A DNA stretch of 64,000 nucleotides from an uncultured Sphingomonas sp. (GTDB lineage: Bacteria > Pseudomonadota > Alphaproteobacteria > Sphingomonadales > Sphingomonadaceae), in contig NZ_CAKTFO010000001.1 of the NCBI RefSeq assembly GCF_934560975.1, positions 1 through 64,000 of the forward strand, given 5' to 3'. Positions 1 through 7,800 of the stretch are shown in pieces. The position numbers and the translations under genes are program-made. Positions within the stretch are counted from its first letter, which is position 1; each line of letters begins with the position of its first letter. The notes below the pieces were generated by a model. The model saw nothing but the letters and a program-made list of their open reading frames with translations. It had not been told where the DNA came from and searched no databases.

Positions 1-134
1 TGCTCCGACCACATCACCGAAAAGATGCCGAGCTCCACCAGGTTCGGCTCGCGACCGAGTGCGTTGAGCACGCGGTCATATTCTTCGGGGGACAGGCCGT
101 GCTCGGCGACGATGGCAGGCGTGATCTCGCTCAT
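1..134 (-). CDS. purL: Phosphoribosylformylglycinamidine synthase subunit PurL, N-terminal fragment (gene runs off the left edge)
   Basis: The reverse strand reads from an ATG at 134 to the window edge and gives about 44 residues beginning MSEITPAIVAEHGLSPEEYD, continuing with a REPNLVELGIFSVMWSEH-type stretch. This is the conserved N-terminus of the large glutamine-dependent FGAM synthase subunit of purine biosynthesis (cytoplasmic; converts FGAR to FGAM with ATP and ammonia passed on by PurQ). The catalytic histidine region of the SMWSEH type is just reached at the edge. The rest of the gene lies outside the window, so completeness cannot be judged. A terminator of the upstream lipoprotein gene separates the two, so purL probably has its own promoter in 135-190. 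Confidence 0.85.
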   Translation of the reverse strand, partial: MSEITPAIVAEHGLSPEEYDRVLNALGREPNLVELGIFSVMWSE

Positions 135-187
135 GCGCCGAGCCGTTAGCCCACTGCGCGCCATCGTCCAAAGAAAAAGGCGGGCAA

Positions 188-222
188 AGAAAAAGGGCCG
201 GCGGGATCGCTCCCACCGGCCC
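188..222 (-). terminator. Rho-independent terminator of the lipoprotein gene
   Basis: A 12-base inverted repeat (GGGCCGGCGGGA at 195-206, TCCCACCGGCCC at 211-222, one mismatch) has a 4-base loop. On the minus strand it is followed by a run of five T (190-194 read as TTTTT). It lies 23 bp after the stop of the minus-strand lipoprotein gene, as expected of an intrinsic terminator. Confidence 0.8.
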
Positions 223-245
223 GTTCATACGCGATGACGTGTGGA

Positions 246-632
246 TCAGGCGTCGCAGGACTGGGCCGGCTTGCCCGGACGGGTGATGGTGACGGCCTTG
301 GCGTCGGGCGTGCCCGCGACGGTGAAGCCGCCGCCGGTCAGCGGCTGGCCCGCGGCCGGCGCGGTCAGCGCGGTCGGCGCGCCTTCCTTGTCGGTGCGGA
401 TGTTGGCCGTCACATTGTCGTTGAACCAGTTGACGTAGACCAGGCTGTTGTCCTTGCAGCGATAGGTCTTGCTGGCCAGCATCGCCGGCGGCAGCTTCAC
501 GGGCGGCGCGGCGGCGACGGTGTTGGCGTCGGGATCGGAATCCCCGGCCGTGATCGTCTCCGGCTGCGAGTTGCAGGCGGCGAGAAGGAGGAGGGCGGCG
601 AGCGGCGTGGCGCTGAGGATGCGGTGCTTCAT
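246..632 (-). CDS. Small secreted lipoprotein, possibly MliC/lysozyme-inhibitor-like
   Basis: About 128 residues. The N-terminus MKHRILSATPLAALLLLAAC is a lipoprotein signal peptide with lipobox LAAC, so the mature protein should start at the lipidated cysteine (about residue 20). The mature part carries a YRCKDN...VYVNWFNDNVTANIRTD segment and a second cysteine near the C-terminus (SCDA). This layout, a short beta-rich domain with a disulfide, resembles membrane-bound C-type lysozyme inhibitors, but the match is weak and the function is not established. A start four codons upstream (644, MRLAM) is equally open; the one at 632 gives a more typical signal peptide. The gene is divergent from the cysteine synthase gene and is followed by its own terminator. 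No operon partner is visible. Confidence 0.65.
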   Translation of the reverse strand: MKHRILSATPLAALLLLAACNSQPETITAGDSDPDANTVAAAPPVKLPPAMLASKTYRCKDNSLVYVNWFNDNVTANIRTDKEGAPTALTAPAAGQPLTGGGFTVAGTPDAKAVTITRPGKPAQSCDA

Positions 633-764
633 GGCAAGGCGCATTCTTTCGCGTGCGCAGCACGTGTCAAGGACATTGTCCTATTTTGCGGCAAAGTGCT
701 GCAACGCTTGGAACAAGCTCAGCTTGCTTGCCGCGCGGGGGCGGCTTCCCTATCGCCTGTCGTC

Positions 765-1757
765 ATGATCACTCCCGCTTATGGCGTGCCGGCGCTGGTC
801 GGCAACACGCCGCTCGTCCGCCTTGCCGGGCCCAGCAACGCGACCGGCTGCGAAATCTTGGCCAAGTGCGAGTTCATGAATCCCGGCGGATCGGTCAAGG
901 ATCGCGCGGCCTTGTGGATCATCGAGGATGCGGAGGCGCAGGGCCTGCTCGCGCCCGGCGGCACGATCGTGGAGGGGACGGCCGGCAATACCGGCATCGG
1001 CCTGGCGCTGATCGGCAACGCCAAGGGCTATCGCACCGTGATCGTGATTCCCGAAACGCAGAGCCAGGAGAAGAAGGACACGCTACGCGCGCTCGGCGCG
1101 GAGCTGGTGGAGGTGGCGCCCGCTTCCTATTCCAACCCCGCCCATTACGTGCACACGTCGCGCCGTATCGCGGAAGAAACGCCGGGCGCCTTCTGGTCCA
1201 ACCAGTTCGACAACACCGCCAACCGTATGGCCCACATCCGCACCACCGCGCCGGAAATCTGGGCGCAGACGGGCGGGCGGGTGGATGCCTTCACCTGCGC
1301 GGCCGGCACCGGCGGCACGCTGGCGGGCGTCGGCCTGGGCCTGAAGGAGCGGAACGAGGCGGTGGTGATTGCGCTGACCGATCCGCACGGCGCGGCGCTG
1401 TACGACCATTATACGCGCGGCGAGCTGCGGGCGGAGGGCAGTTCGGTGGCGGAGGGCATCGGCCAGAGCCGCATCACCGCCAATCTGGAAAGCGCACCGG
1501 TCGACATGGCCTTCCGCATCTCGGACCATGAGGGGCTGGAGCAGATGTTCGCCCTCCTGCGGGACGAGGGGCTGTGTGTCGGCCTGTCGTCGGGCATCAA
1601 CGTCGCCGGGGCGATGGCGCTGGCCCGGGCGATCGGCCCCGGCAAGACGATCGTGACGATGCTGTGCGACAGCGGGATGCGCTACCTGTCCACCGTGTTC
1701 AACCCGTCCTGGCTGGCAGGCAAGGGGCTGCCTGCCCCGGAATGGCTACGCCGCTGA
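765..1757 (+). CDS. cysK: Cysteine synthase A (O-acetylserine sulfhydrylase)
   Basis: 330 residues, a normal length for the beta-family of PLP enzymes. It forms L-cysteine from O-acetyl-L-serine and sulfide in the cytoplasm. Visible motifs are the substrate/PLP segment GNTPLVRL near residue 13, the PLP-lysine region NPGGSVKDRAA around residues 37-47, the asparagine loop EGTAGNTGIGLA, and the phosphate-binding glycine loop AAGTGGTLAGVG around 180. The C-terminal CDSGMRYLSTVFN segment matches cysteine synthases, which distinguishes it from threonine dehydratase-like relatives. The ATG at 765 was chosen because the family N-terminus (ITPAYGVPALVGNTPLVR) starts there; the frame stays open far upstream but that stretch has no family similarity. 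It appears to be a single-gene unit. Confidence 0.88.
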   Translation: MITPAYGVPALVGNTPLVRLAGPSNATGCEILAKCEFMNPGGSVKDRAALWIIEDAEAQGLLAPGGTIVEGTAGNTGIGLALIGNAKGYRTVIVIPETQSQEKKDTLRALGAELVEVAPASYSNPAHYVHTSRRIAEETPGAFWSNQFDNTANRMAHIRTTAPEIWAQTGGRVDAFTCAAGTGGTLAGVGLGLKERNEAVVIALTDPHGAALYDHYTRGELRAEGSSVAEGIGQSRITANLESAPVDMAFRISDHEGLEQMFALLRDEGLCVGLSSGINVAGAMALARAIGPGKTIVTMLCDSGMRYLSTVFNPSWLAGKGLPAPEWLRR

Positions 1758-1851
1758 CCCGGCGGGGAGAGGTTCACAAGCGACGAACCGAGCCCTATTC
1801 TTCATGCATGGCGATCCCGACCTTGTGCCCCCGATCCGGCGGAGGAGCGAC

Positions 1852-2109
1852 ATGCAACGCGTCCGCGTCGGCCTGATCGGCCTCGCCTGGGTGTTCCTGC
1901 TGGTGGCGGTCGCAACCATCGTGCTGCGCGCGGCGGAGGGGCGGCACGGCGAGAATGTCGCCGCCCAGAACAGCGCCGCGCCCAACGATCCGCTGGCCGA
2001 CCTGGGGGTCGCGCCCGGCAATCCCGTGCCGGACAATGCGGTGGTGGACCTGCCGCCGATCGATGACGCGGCATCCGCCAACGCCGCCGCGCCGCGCGCG
2101 AATCCGTGA
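1852..2109 (+). CDS. Small single-pass membrane protein of unknown function
   Basis: 85 residues. The start at 1852 is supported by a strong ribosome-binding site GGAGGAG at 1841-1847; an upstream ATG at 1804 lacks one. The protein has a short basic N-terminus (MQRVRVGLIG), one hydrophobic helix at about residues 6-26 (LAWVFLLVAVATIVL), and a periplasmic-type tail rich in Ala, Pro, Asp and Asn with no recognisable domain. The topology suggests an inner-membrane anchor with a short disordered external segment. I do not recognise the family. It sits between the cysteine synthase gene and the mraZ regulatory region, with no clear operon link to either. Confidence 0.55.
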   Translation: MQRVRVGLIGLAWVFLLVAVATIVLRAAEGRHGENVAAQNSAAPNDPLADLGVAPGNPVPDNAVVDLPPIDDAASANAAAPRANP

Positions 2110-2195
2110 TCTCCTGATCCGAATCTCCTGACCGTTTTTGCGCGGACGCCCGTCCGCCGCGGGGACGTGCGCCCGTTCGGGGTGCTCCAGCCCGA

Positions 2196-2231
2196 TCCAT
2201 GCCGATCCATGGACGCGCCCATGTCGACCCA
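2196..2231 (-). promoter_or_regulatory. Distal cluster of MraZ-type boxes
   Basis: Read on the minus strand, four TGGG/TGGA boxes occur with starts 10, 12 and 10 bp apart (plus-strand TCCA at 2196 and 2206, CCCA at 2218 and 2228). MraZ is known to bind direct TGGGN-type repeats spaced by about one helical turn upstream of its own operon. The first two boxes share the 17-mer GATCCATGCYGATCCAT with the proximal cluster 184 bp further on. The rest of the 2110-2515 gap holds the DnaA box, the proximal cluster and no plausible gene. Confidence 0.5.
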
Positions 2232-2265
2232 TGCGTCCGACCCCCGTACAAACTATTCGACAGAC

Positions 2266-2274
2266 TTATCCACA
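2266..2274 (+). promoter_or_regulatory. Perfect DnaA box
   Basis: TTATCCACA matches the DnaA-box consensus TTATNCACA exactly. It lies between the two MraZ-box clusters, 242 bp upstream of mraZ. Only one such box was seen here, so a replication origin is not implied; transcriptional control by DnaA is possible but unproven. Confidence 0.5.
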
Positions 2275-2359
2275 AAGTACAAAGCATGAATCGCGGCGGA
2301 TTTCTCACGATTTCCCGTGGGGGTGTGGATGCCCCGCGCCGATCTAATTCACAGCTTTG

Positions 2360-2405
2360 CCCATGCAATCCCGTTGCGATCCATGCTGATCCATATTATG
2401 CCCCA
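2360..2405 (-). promoter_or_regulatory. Proximal cluster of MraZ-type boxes (probable dcw operator)
   Basis: On the minus strand four boxes (TGGG, CGGG, TGGA, TGGA) sit at exactly 10-bp intervals (plus-strand positions 2360, 2370, 2380 and 2390), and a fifth TGGGG lies at 2401-2405. This is the architecture expected of an MraZ operator, and mraZ follows at 2516. A weak promoter-like pair (TTGCGA at 2375, TATGCC at 2397, 16-bp spacer) overlaps the boxes, which would suit autorepression. I could not place the transcription start. Confidence 0.6.
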
Positions 2406-2515
2406 CATCGTCGATCGGCGGACGGGCATCGCGGGGATGCAAAGCGGGTCTGGTCCGACGGTTCGATAGCGGCTCCGGTCACCCCGGCCGGCGCCGTGCA
2501 GCGGGGTCCTTGGGC

Positions 2516-3040
2516 GTGGCGATCGTCGATTTCTTTCTCGGCAACGCGCTGAACGCGGTCGACGCGAAGGGACGGGTGTCCCTGCCGTCCAGCTATCGCT
2601 CCACCATCGAGAAGCGGCAGCAGCGCGAACGCCCTGCCGGCAGCGACATGCCCGTGGAAAAGGTCGTTACCTTCCTGGTCCACCCCGACCGTCCCTGCCT
2701 GCTGGGCTTCGACAACAGCGTCGCCAGCCTCATCATCGAAGGGCTGGAAAAGCGCCGCGCCGCCGCCGCTGCGGCCGAGAGCGACGACATCTTCGGCATG
2801 CACGAGGCCGATCTCGGCGCGTTCAGCGCCACCTGGACCGTCACCTATGATCCCGACGGGCGGATGGTCCTGCCCGGCTTCCTCCGCGACAAGGCGGGCA
2901 TCACCGATCTGGCCTTCTTCCTCCCCGCCGGGCGCACCTTTGAAGTGTGGGCGCCCGCGCTCTTCGCCATGCAGCAGGATCCCCGCCTGGCTGCGGCGCA
3001 GGAGCAGCTCGCCTACCTGATCGGTGAGCGGCGCAAATGA
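2516..3040 (+). CDS. mraZ: Transcriptional regulator MraZ
   Basis: 174 residues, slightly longer than E. coli MraZ (152). MraZ is an AbrB-fold DNA-binding repressor of the dcw cluster and forms a ring-shaped oligomer. Both internal repeats with the DxxxR signature are present: DAKGRVSLP near residue 17 and DPDGRMVLP near residue 118. The insert between them holds an Ala/Glu-rich helix (KRRAAAAAAESDD). The GTG at 2516 was chosen because GGGG at 2503-2506 gives normal spacing and family members start just before a DFFLGNALNAVDAKGR-like segment; a TTG two codons upstream is also possible. The stop overlaps the rsmH start in ATGA. Two box clusters upstream are its likely operator. Confidence 0.9.
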   Translation: MAIVDFFLGNALNAVDAKGRVSLPSSYRSTIEKRQQRERPAGSDMPVEKVVTFLVHPDRPCLLGFDNSVASLIIEGLEKRRAAAAAAESDDIFGMHEADLGAFSATWTVTYDPDGRMVLPGFLRDKAGITDLAFFLPAGRTFEVWAPALFAMQQDPRLAAAQEQLAYLIGERRK

Positions 3041-3984
3041 CCGAGCGGCACATCCCCGTCCTGCTGAAAGAGGTGATCGCCGGGCTCGCGCCCCAGGCTG
3101 GCGAGATCCATGTCGACGGCACGTTCGGCGCCGGCGGCTACACCCGTGCGCTGCTGGCGGCCGGGGCGACCGTGGTGGCGTTCGATCGCGATCCCGACGC
3201 GATCGCCGAAGGCCAGCCGCTGGTGGCCGAAAGCGACGGCCGGCTCCAGCTGGTGCCCGACGTCTATTCCCGGCTGGCGGAGGAATTGGCTGAACGCGGC
3301 ATCGATGCGGTGGACGGCGTGACGCTGGACGTCGGCGTGTCGTCCATGCAGCTCGACCGCGCCGATCGCGGCTTCTCCTTCCAGGCGGACGGCCCGCTCG
3401 ACATGCGGATGGGCCAGTCCGGCACCAGCGCCGCCGACTTCGTCAACACCGCCGAAGAAGCCGAGATTGCGGACGTGCTGTTCCACCTGGGTGAGGAGCG
3501 GCAGTCGCGCCGCGTCGCCCGCGCGATCGTCGCCGCCCGCCCGATCACCCGCACGGGCGAACTGGCGCAGGTCGTGCGCAAGGCGCTGGGCTATCGCGAG
3601 CATGACAAGAAGGATCCCGCCACCCGCACCTTCCAGGCGATTCGCATCCACGTGAATCGCGAACTGGGCGAGCTGGAGGACGGCCTGGCCGCGGCCGAAC
3701 GCGTGCTGAAGCCCGGCGGCCGCCTGGCCATCGTCTCCTTCCACAGCCTGGAGGATCGCATCGTCAAGCGCTTCCTCAAGGACAGGTCGAGCGCGCCGGC
3801 CGGGTCGCGCCACCTGCCGGAAATCGCCCATGCGCCCGCCAGCTTCGACGCGGTCGCCAAGCCGGTCCGCGCCGGCGAGGGCGAGCTTGCCCGCAATCCC
3901 CGTTCCCGTTCCGCCACCCTGCGCGTCGCCCGGCGCACGGCGGCTTCCCCCTGGCATCCATCCAAGAAAGGTTTCGCATCATGA
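3037..3984 (+). CDS. rsmH: 16S rRNA (cytosine(1402)-N4)-methyltransferase RsmH
   Basis: 315 residues, normal length. This SAM-dependent enzyme methylates N4 of C1402 in 16S rRNA. The SAM-binding motif I appears as HVDGTFGAGGYTRALLAAG around residues 27-45. The family segments DLGVSSxQ (here LDVGVSSMQLD), RGFSFQADGPLDMRMG and the C-terminal GGRLAIVSFHSLEDRIVKRF are all present. Start and stop overlap with the neighbours by 4 bp (ATGA), so translation is probably coupled to mraZ and ftsL. As in most bacteria, it is the second gene of the cluster. Confidence 0.95.
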   Translation: MTERHIPVLLKEVIAGLAPQAGEIHVDGTFGAGGYTRALLAAGATVVAFDRDPDAIAEGQPLVAESDGRLQLVPDVYSRLAEELAERGIDAVDGVTLDVGVSSMQLDRADRGFSFQADGPLDMRMGQSGTSAADFVNTAEEAEIADVLFHLGEERQSRRVARAIVAARPITRTGELAQVVRKALGYREHDKKDPATRTFQAIRIHVNRELGELEDGLAAAERVLKPGGRLAIVSFHSLEDRIVKRFLKDRSSAPAGSRHLPEIAHAPASFDAVAKPVRAGEGELARNPRSRSATLRVARRTAASPWHPSKKGFAS

Positions 3985-4655
3985 TCGTCGCGTCTCGGCT
4001 GAGCGCGGTTTGGCAAGGGGCCTTCGTCGCCGCGGCGGCGCTCCTTTGCTACCTTGTCTCGCAGTCGGTGGCGACGGAACGCGCCAACGTGGCGCGGCTG
4101 GATGCAAAGATCGTGCGCGCCCGGTTCGACATCGCCAAGCTGTCGATCGAGCTGGATGCGCGCACCCGGATGGGCCAGCTGGAACGCTGGAACAACGAGG
4201 TGCTGGCCCTGTCCGCGCCCATCCCGCAGCAGTTCGTGGCCGACGGGGTCCAGCTTGCCAGCCTGGAAGGGCGCGGTGCCGGCCATCCCAACCTGCCGCT
4301 CAACCCGGCCGTGACCAGCCAGATGGCGCCTGACCATGTCGCCTATACTCCGGATTCGCCCGTCCGCGCGGCGGAGCCCGCGCCGGTGCGGGTGTCGCCG
4401 TCGGTCTCGGTCCCGGTGCCGGTGGTGCAGCGCGCCGTGGCGACGGTTGCCCCGCCGCCGCAGCCCTTGCTCCACCAGGCGGCCTATGTGCAGCCCGGCG
4501 AGGATCGCCTGGGTCCGCCCCAGCCCTTGCCGGCGGTGACCCGGCGGGGGGCGCGCGCCTCATCCTTGCTGCCCCATGACATCGGCGCGCTGGTGGCGGC
4601 CGAGAACAAGGCCGGCAAGGCGACCAGGAAAGCGGACGCAAAGGCGGGGCGGTGA
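3981..4655 (+). CDS. ftsL: FtsL-like cell division protein
   Basis: 224 residues. FtsL is a bitopic inner-membrane protein that joins FtsB and FtsQ and activates FtsWI. The sequence shows a hydrophobic segment at residues 12-28 (AAALLCYLVSQSV region) and then a leucine-zipper-like helix at about 32-75 (ERANVARLDAKIVRARFDI...). After residue 75 a long Pro/Ala/Val-rich tail follows that E. coli FtsL (121 residues) does not have; such extensions are seen in alphaproteobacteria. Identification rests mainly on position between rsmH and ftsI and on topology, since FtsL is poorly conserved. Both ends overlap the neighbours by 4 bp. Confidence 0.75.
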   Translation: MIVASRLSAVWQGAFVAAAALLCYLVSQSVATERANVARLDAKIVRARFDIAKLSIELDARTRMGQLERWNNEVLALSAPIPQQFVADGVQLASLEGRGAGHPNLPLNPAVTSQMAPDHVAYTPDSPVRAAEPAPVRVSPSVSVPVPVVQRAVATVAPPPQPLLHQAAYVQPGEDRLGPPQPLPAVTRRGARASSLLPHDIGALVAAENKAGKATRKADAKAGR

Positions 4656-6379
4656 ACGCGCCGCTCTCCCGCTTCGACACGGGCGACCGCATCGCGTTCG
4701 CGCCTCCGCCGGCGTTGGAGGCTCAGCCGCAATTGGGCATCGTCCAGCAGCGGCTGATGGTGCTGATGCTGCTGTTCATGCTGGTGACCGGCGTGATCGC
4801 CGCGCGGCTGGTGCAGATCTGCCTGTTCGGCGGCGATGACGGCCGTCGCCATGTCGCCGCGCCCAGCTTCGACCTGCCCGACATGGTCGATCGCAACGGC
4901 GTGCGGCTGGCGACGGGCATCAACACCTGGGTGATCGCGGTCAATCCGCAGAAGATCAACGGCGATCGGGAGGCCATCGCCGAGAAGCTGGCGGCCCTGC
5001 TGCCGGAGCGCGATTATGCTTATTATCGCCGCATCCTCTTTTCCAAGCGCAAGTTCGTCTATCTCCGCCGCCCCGCCACGCCGGAGCTGGCGATGCAGGT
5101 CAATGCGATCGGCGATCCCGGCCTGATGCTGCTGCGCGAGCAGCGCCGGCTCTATCCGCAGGCGCAACTGGCCGGCCACGTCCTCGGCTATATCGACCGC
5201 GACGGCGTCGCCCAGGCGGGCATGGAAAAGGTGCTGCAGCAGCGCATCGCCAAGGGCGCGCATTTCGACGGCCCGGTGTCGCTTTCCATCGACAGCCGCG
5301 TGCAGGCCGCGCTGGAAAGCGAACTCAACGCGGCGATGGTGAAGTTTTCCGCGGTGGGCGCCAGCGGCGTGGTGCTGGACATCAAGACGGGCGAGCTGCT
5401 GGCGCTGACCTCGCTGCCGTCCTTCAACCCCAACGCGCCCGGCCGCGACGTGCTGAACGCCGCCAACAAGGCGACCTATTTCACCTACGAACTCGGCTCC
5501 ACCTTCAAGATGCTGACCGTCGCCAACGCGATGGAGACCGGCGTGGTCAGGAACATGGCGCAGCGTTACGACGCCACCGGCGCGCTGCATGTGGGCGGCT
5601 TTTCGATCCACGACGATCACCCCAAAGGCCGCTGGCTGACGATTCCCGAGGTGCTGGTCTATTCGTCCAACATCGGCACCGCCCGCATGGCGGACGATAT
5701 CGGCGTCGATCGCGCGGTGTCCTTCTTCAAGAAACTGGGTTTCGACCAGCCGACCGACATCGAATTGTTCGAGCGCGGCAAGCCGCAATTTCCCAGCTTC
5801 TGGGCGCGCACCACCCTGATGACCACCGCCTACGGCCACGGCATCGCGGTGACGCCGCTCCACCTGGCGCAGGCCTATGCCGCGCTGGCGAACGACGGCA
5901 TCTGGCACCCCGTCACCCTGCTGAAGCACAAGCCCGGCGCGCCGCTGGAAAGCCGCCGGATCGTGTCGCAGGCGACCAGCTGGCGGGTGCGGCAGCTGAT
6001 GCGGCTGGTGGTGTTGCAGGGCACGGGCGGCAATGCCGATGCACCGGGGCTGCGGGTCGGCGGCAAGACCGGCACCGCCGAAAAGCTGGAAGGGGGGCGT
6101 TATTCCAAGCGCGCCAACCTGACCGCCTTCTCGGCGGTGTTTCCGCTCGACCAGCCGCGCTATGTTGTCGTGACGATGCTCGACGATCCCAAGGCGACCA
6201 AGGAGACCTTCGGCTTCAAGACGGCCGGCTGGAACGTGGCGCCGGTGGAGAAGAAGGTGATTTCCCGCATCGGCCCGCTGCTCGGCATCCGGCCGGACAT
6301 GACCAAGGATATCGACGTCTCCGATCTGATGCCCCTGATCATGGAGAAGAAGGTGCCCGGCAAAAATGAAATTGAGTGA
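4652..6379 (+). CDS. ftsI: Septal peptidoglycan transpeptidase FtsI (PBP3)
   Basis: 575 residues. This class B penicillin-binding protein cross-links septal peptidoglycan with FtsW. A single membrane anchor lies at about residues 31-52 (LMVLMLLFMLVTGVIAARLV). The PBP dimerisation region follows. The transpeptidase domain carries all three active-site motifs: S283-T-F-K286, S338-S-N340 and K472-T-G474. The start is GTG at 4652, overlapping the ftsL stop (GTGA). The C-terminus overlaps murE by 14 bp, an unusually long overlap for this cluster. No residue expected for catalysis is missing. Confidence 0.95.
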   Translation: MNAPLSRFDTGDRIAFAPPPALEAQPQLGIVQQRLMVLMLLFMLVTGVIAARLVQICLFGGDDGRRHVAAPSFDLPDMVDRNGVRLATGINTWVIAVNPQKINGDREAIAEKLAALLPERDYAYYRRILFSKRKFVYLRRPATPELAMQVNAIGDPGLMLLREQRRLYPQAQLAGHVLGYIDRDGVAQAGMEKVLQQRIAKGAHFDGPVSLSIDSRVQAALESELNAAMVKFSAVGASGVVLDIKTGELLALTSLPSFNPNAPGRDVLNAANKATYFTYELGSTFKMLTVANAMETGVVRNMAQRYDATGALHVGGFSIHDDHPKGRWLTIPEVLVYSSNIGTARMADDIGVDRAVSFFKKLGFDQPTDIELFERGKPQFPSFWARTTLMTTAYGHGIAVTPLHLAQAYAALANDGIWHPVTLLKHKPGAPLESRRIVSQATSWRVRQLMRLVVLQGTGGNADAPGLRVGGKTGTAEKLEGGRYSKRANLTAFSAVFPLDQPRYVVVTMLDDPKATKETFGFKTAGWNVAPVEKKVISRIGPLLGIRPDMTKDIDVSDLMPLIMEKKVPGKNEIE

Positions 6380-7796
6380 CCTGACCGGACCGCCGCCCGC
6401 CGACCTCGCGGACGATCCGCGCGTGACCGGCTTCGCCATCGACAGCCGCAAGGTCGCGCCCGGCACCATATTCGGCGCCTTTCGCGGCACCCAGGTGAAC
6501 GGCGAGGATTATATCCCCGCCGCCATCGCCGCCGGGGCGGTCGCGATCGTCGCCCGGCCCGAAGCAGTGGTGGAGGGCGCGGTGCACATCGCCGAATCCG
6601 AACCCCGCCGCACCTTCGCGCGGCTCGCCGCCCGCTTCTTCGCGCCCTTCCCGGACATGGTGGTCGCCGTCACCGGCACCAACGGCAAGACCTCCACGGT
6701 GGAACTGACCCGCCAGCTGTGGCGGATGGGCGGGCATCATGCCGCATCCATCGGCACGCTGGGCGTTACCACTGCCGACGATCAGGTATCGACCGGTCTT
6801 ACCACCCCCGACGTGGTCACCTTCCTGTCCAACGTGGCCGGGCTGCGGCGCGAGGGCGTCAGCCATGTCGCGTTCGAAGCGTCGAGCCACGGTTTGTCGC
6901 AATTCCGCACCGAAGGGCTGCCGGTGCAGGCCGCCGCCTTCACCAACCTCAGCCGCGACCATCTCGATTACCATGGCACGATGGAGGCCTATCTGGAGGC
7001 CAAGCTGCGCCTGTTCACCGAAGTGGTGGCGGACGGCGGCGCGGCCGTGGTGTGGATGGACGATCCCGCCAGCATGCGCGTGGCCGAACTGGCGCGCGAG
7101 CGGGACCTGGCCCTCATCACCGTCGGCACCGCGGGTGAGACGCTGCGGCTCGTCTCGCGTGAGCCGACCCAACTCGGCCAGACGCTGACGATCGCGCATG
7201 ACGGGCAGACCTACACGGTCAAGCTGCCGCTGATCGGCGCCTATCAGGCCGCCAATGCGCTCACCGCCGCCGGGCTGGTCATGGCCGGTGGGGCCGGGGT
7301 CGGCGACGTGCTGGCCCGGCTCGCTCGGGTGCAGCCGGTGCGCGGCCGGCTGGAAAGGGCGGCGATCAGCCGCGCGGGCGCGCCCATCTATGTCGATTAC
7401 GCCCATACGCCGGATGGGCTGGAGGCGGCGATCGACGCGCTGCGTCCGCACACGGCCGGGCGGCTGATCGTGCTGTTCGGCGCCGGCGGCGACCGCGACC
7501 GCGGCAAGCGCCCGCAGATGGGCGAGGTCGCGACCCGCCTTGCCGACCACGTCATCGTCACCGATGACAATCCCCGTTCCGAAGACGCGTCCACGATCCG
7601 GCGCGAGATCATGGCCGGCGCACCCGGCGCGATCGAGATCGGCGGCCGGCGCGAGGCGATCGCGGCAGCGATCGCGGCGGCGGGCGCCGACGACATCGTC
7701 CTGCTCGCCGGCAAGGGGCATGAACAGGGCCAGATCGTCGGCGACATGGTGCTGCCGTTCGACGACGTCCAGGTCGCGCGCGACTGTGCCGGCTGA
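6366..7796 (+). CDS. murE: UDP-MurNAc-tripeptide synthetase MurE (meso-diaminopimelate type)
   Basis: 476 residues. This ATP-dependent cytoplasmic ligase adds the third amino acid to UDP-MurNAc-L-Ala-D-Glu. The ATP loop GTNGKTS is present with lysine K108, followed by central-domain motifs (SSHGLSQ, FTNLSRDHLDYHG). D401-N-P-R404 is the signature of enzymes that use meso-diaminopimelate, so the cell wall should be of the A1-gamma type usual in Gram-negatives. The C-terminal LLAGKGHEQGQ motif is intact. The start lies inside ftsI and the stop is 4 bp before murF. Confidence 0.95.
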   Translation: MKLSDLTGPPPADLADDPRVTGFAIDSRKVAPGTIFGAFRGTQVNGEDYIPAAIAAGAVAIVARPEAVVEGAVHIAESEPRRTFARLAARFFAPFPDMVVAVTGTNGKTSTVELTRQLWRMGGHHAASIGTLGVTTADDQVSTGLTTPDVVTFLSNVAGLRREGVSHVAFEASSHGLSQFRTEGLPVQAAAFTNLSRDHLDYHGTMEAYLEAKLRLFTEVVADGGAAVVWMDDPASMRVAELARERDLALITVGTAGETLRLVSREPTQLGQTLTIAHDGQTYTVKLPLIGAYQAANALTAAGLVMAGGAGVGDVLARLARVQPVRGRLERAAISRAGAPIYVDYAHTPDGLEAAIDALRPHTAGRLIVLFGAGGDRDRGKRPQMGEVATRLADHVIVTDDNPRSEDASTIRREIMAGAPGAIEIGGRREAIAAAIAAAGADDIVLLAGKGHEQGQIVGDMVLPFDDVQVARDCAG

Positions 7797-7800
7797 GCCC

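Noticed and set aside
2144..2162. Hairpin GCGGACGCCCGTCCGC region as a terminator of the small membrane protein gene
   Set aside because: No T-run follows in either direction and the loop is only two bases.
2266..2274. DnaA box as evidence for a replication origin
   Set aside because: A single box without an AT-rich unwinding region or further boxes does not make an origin.
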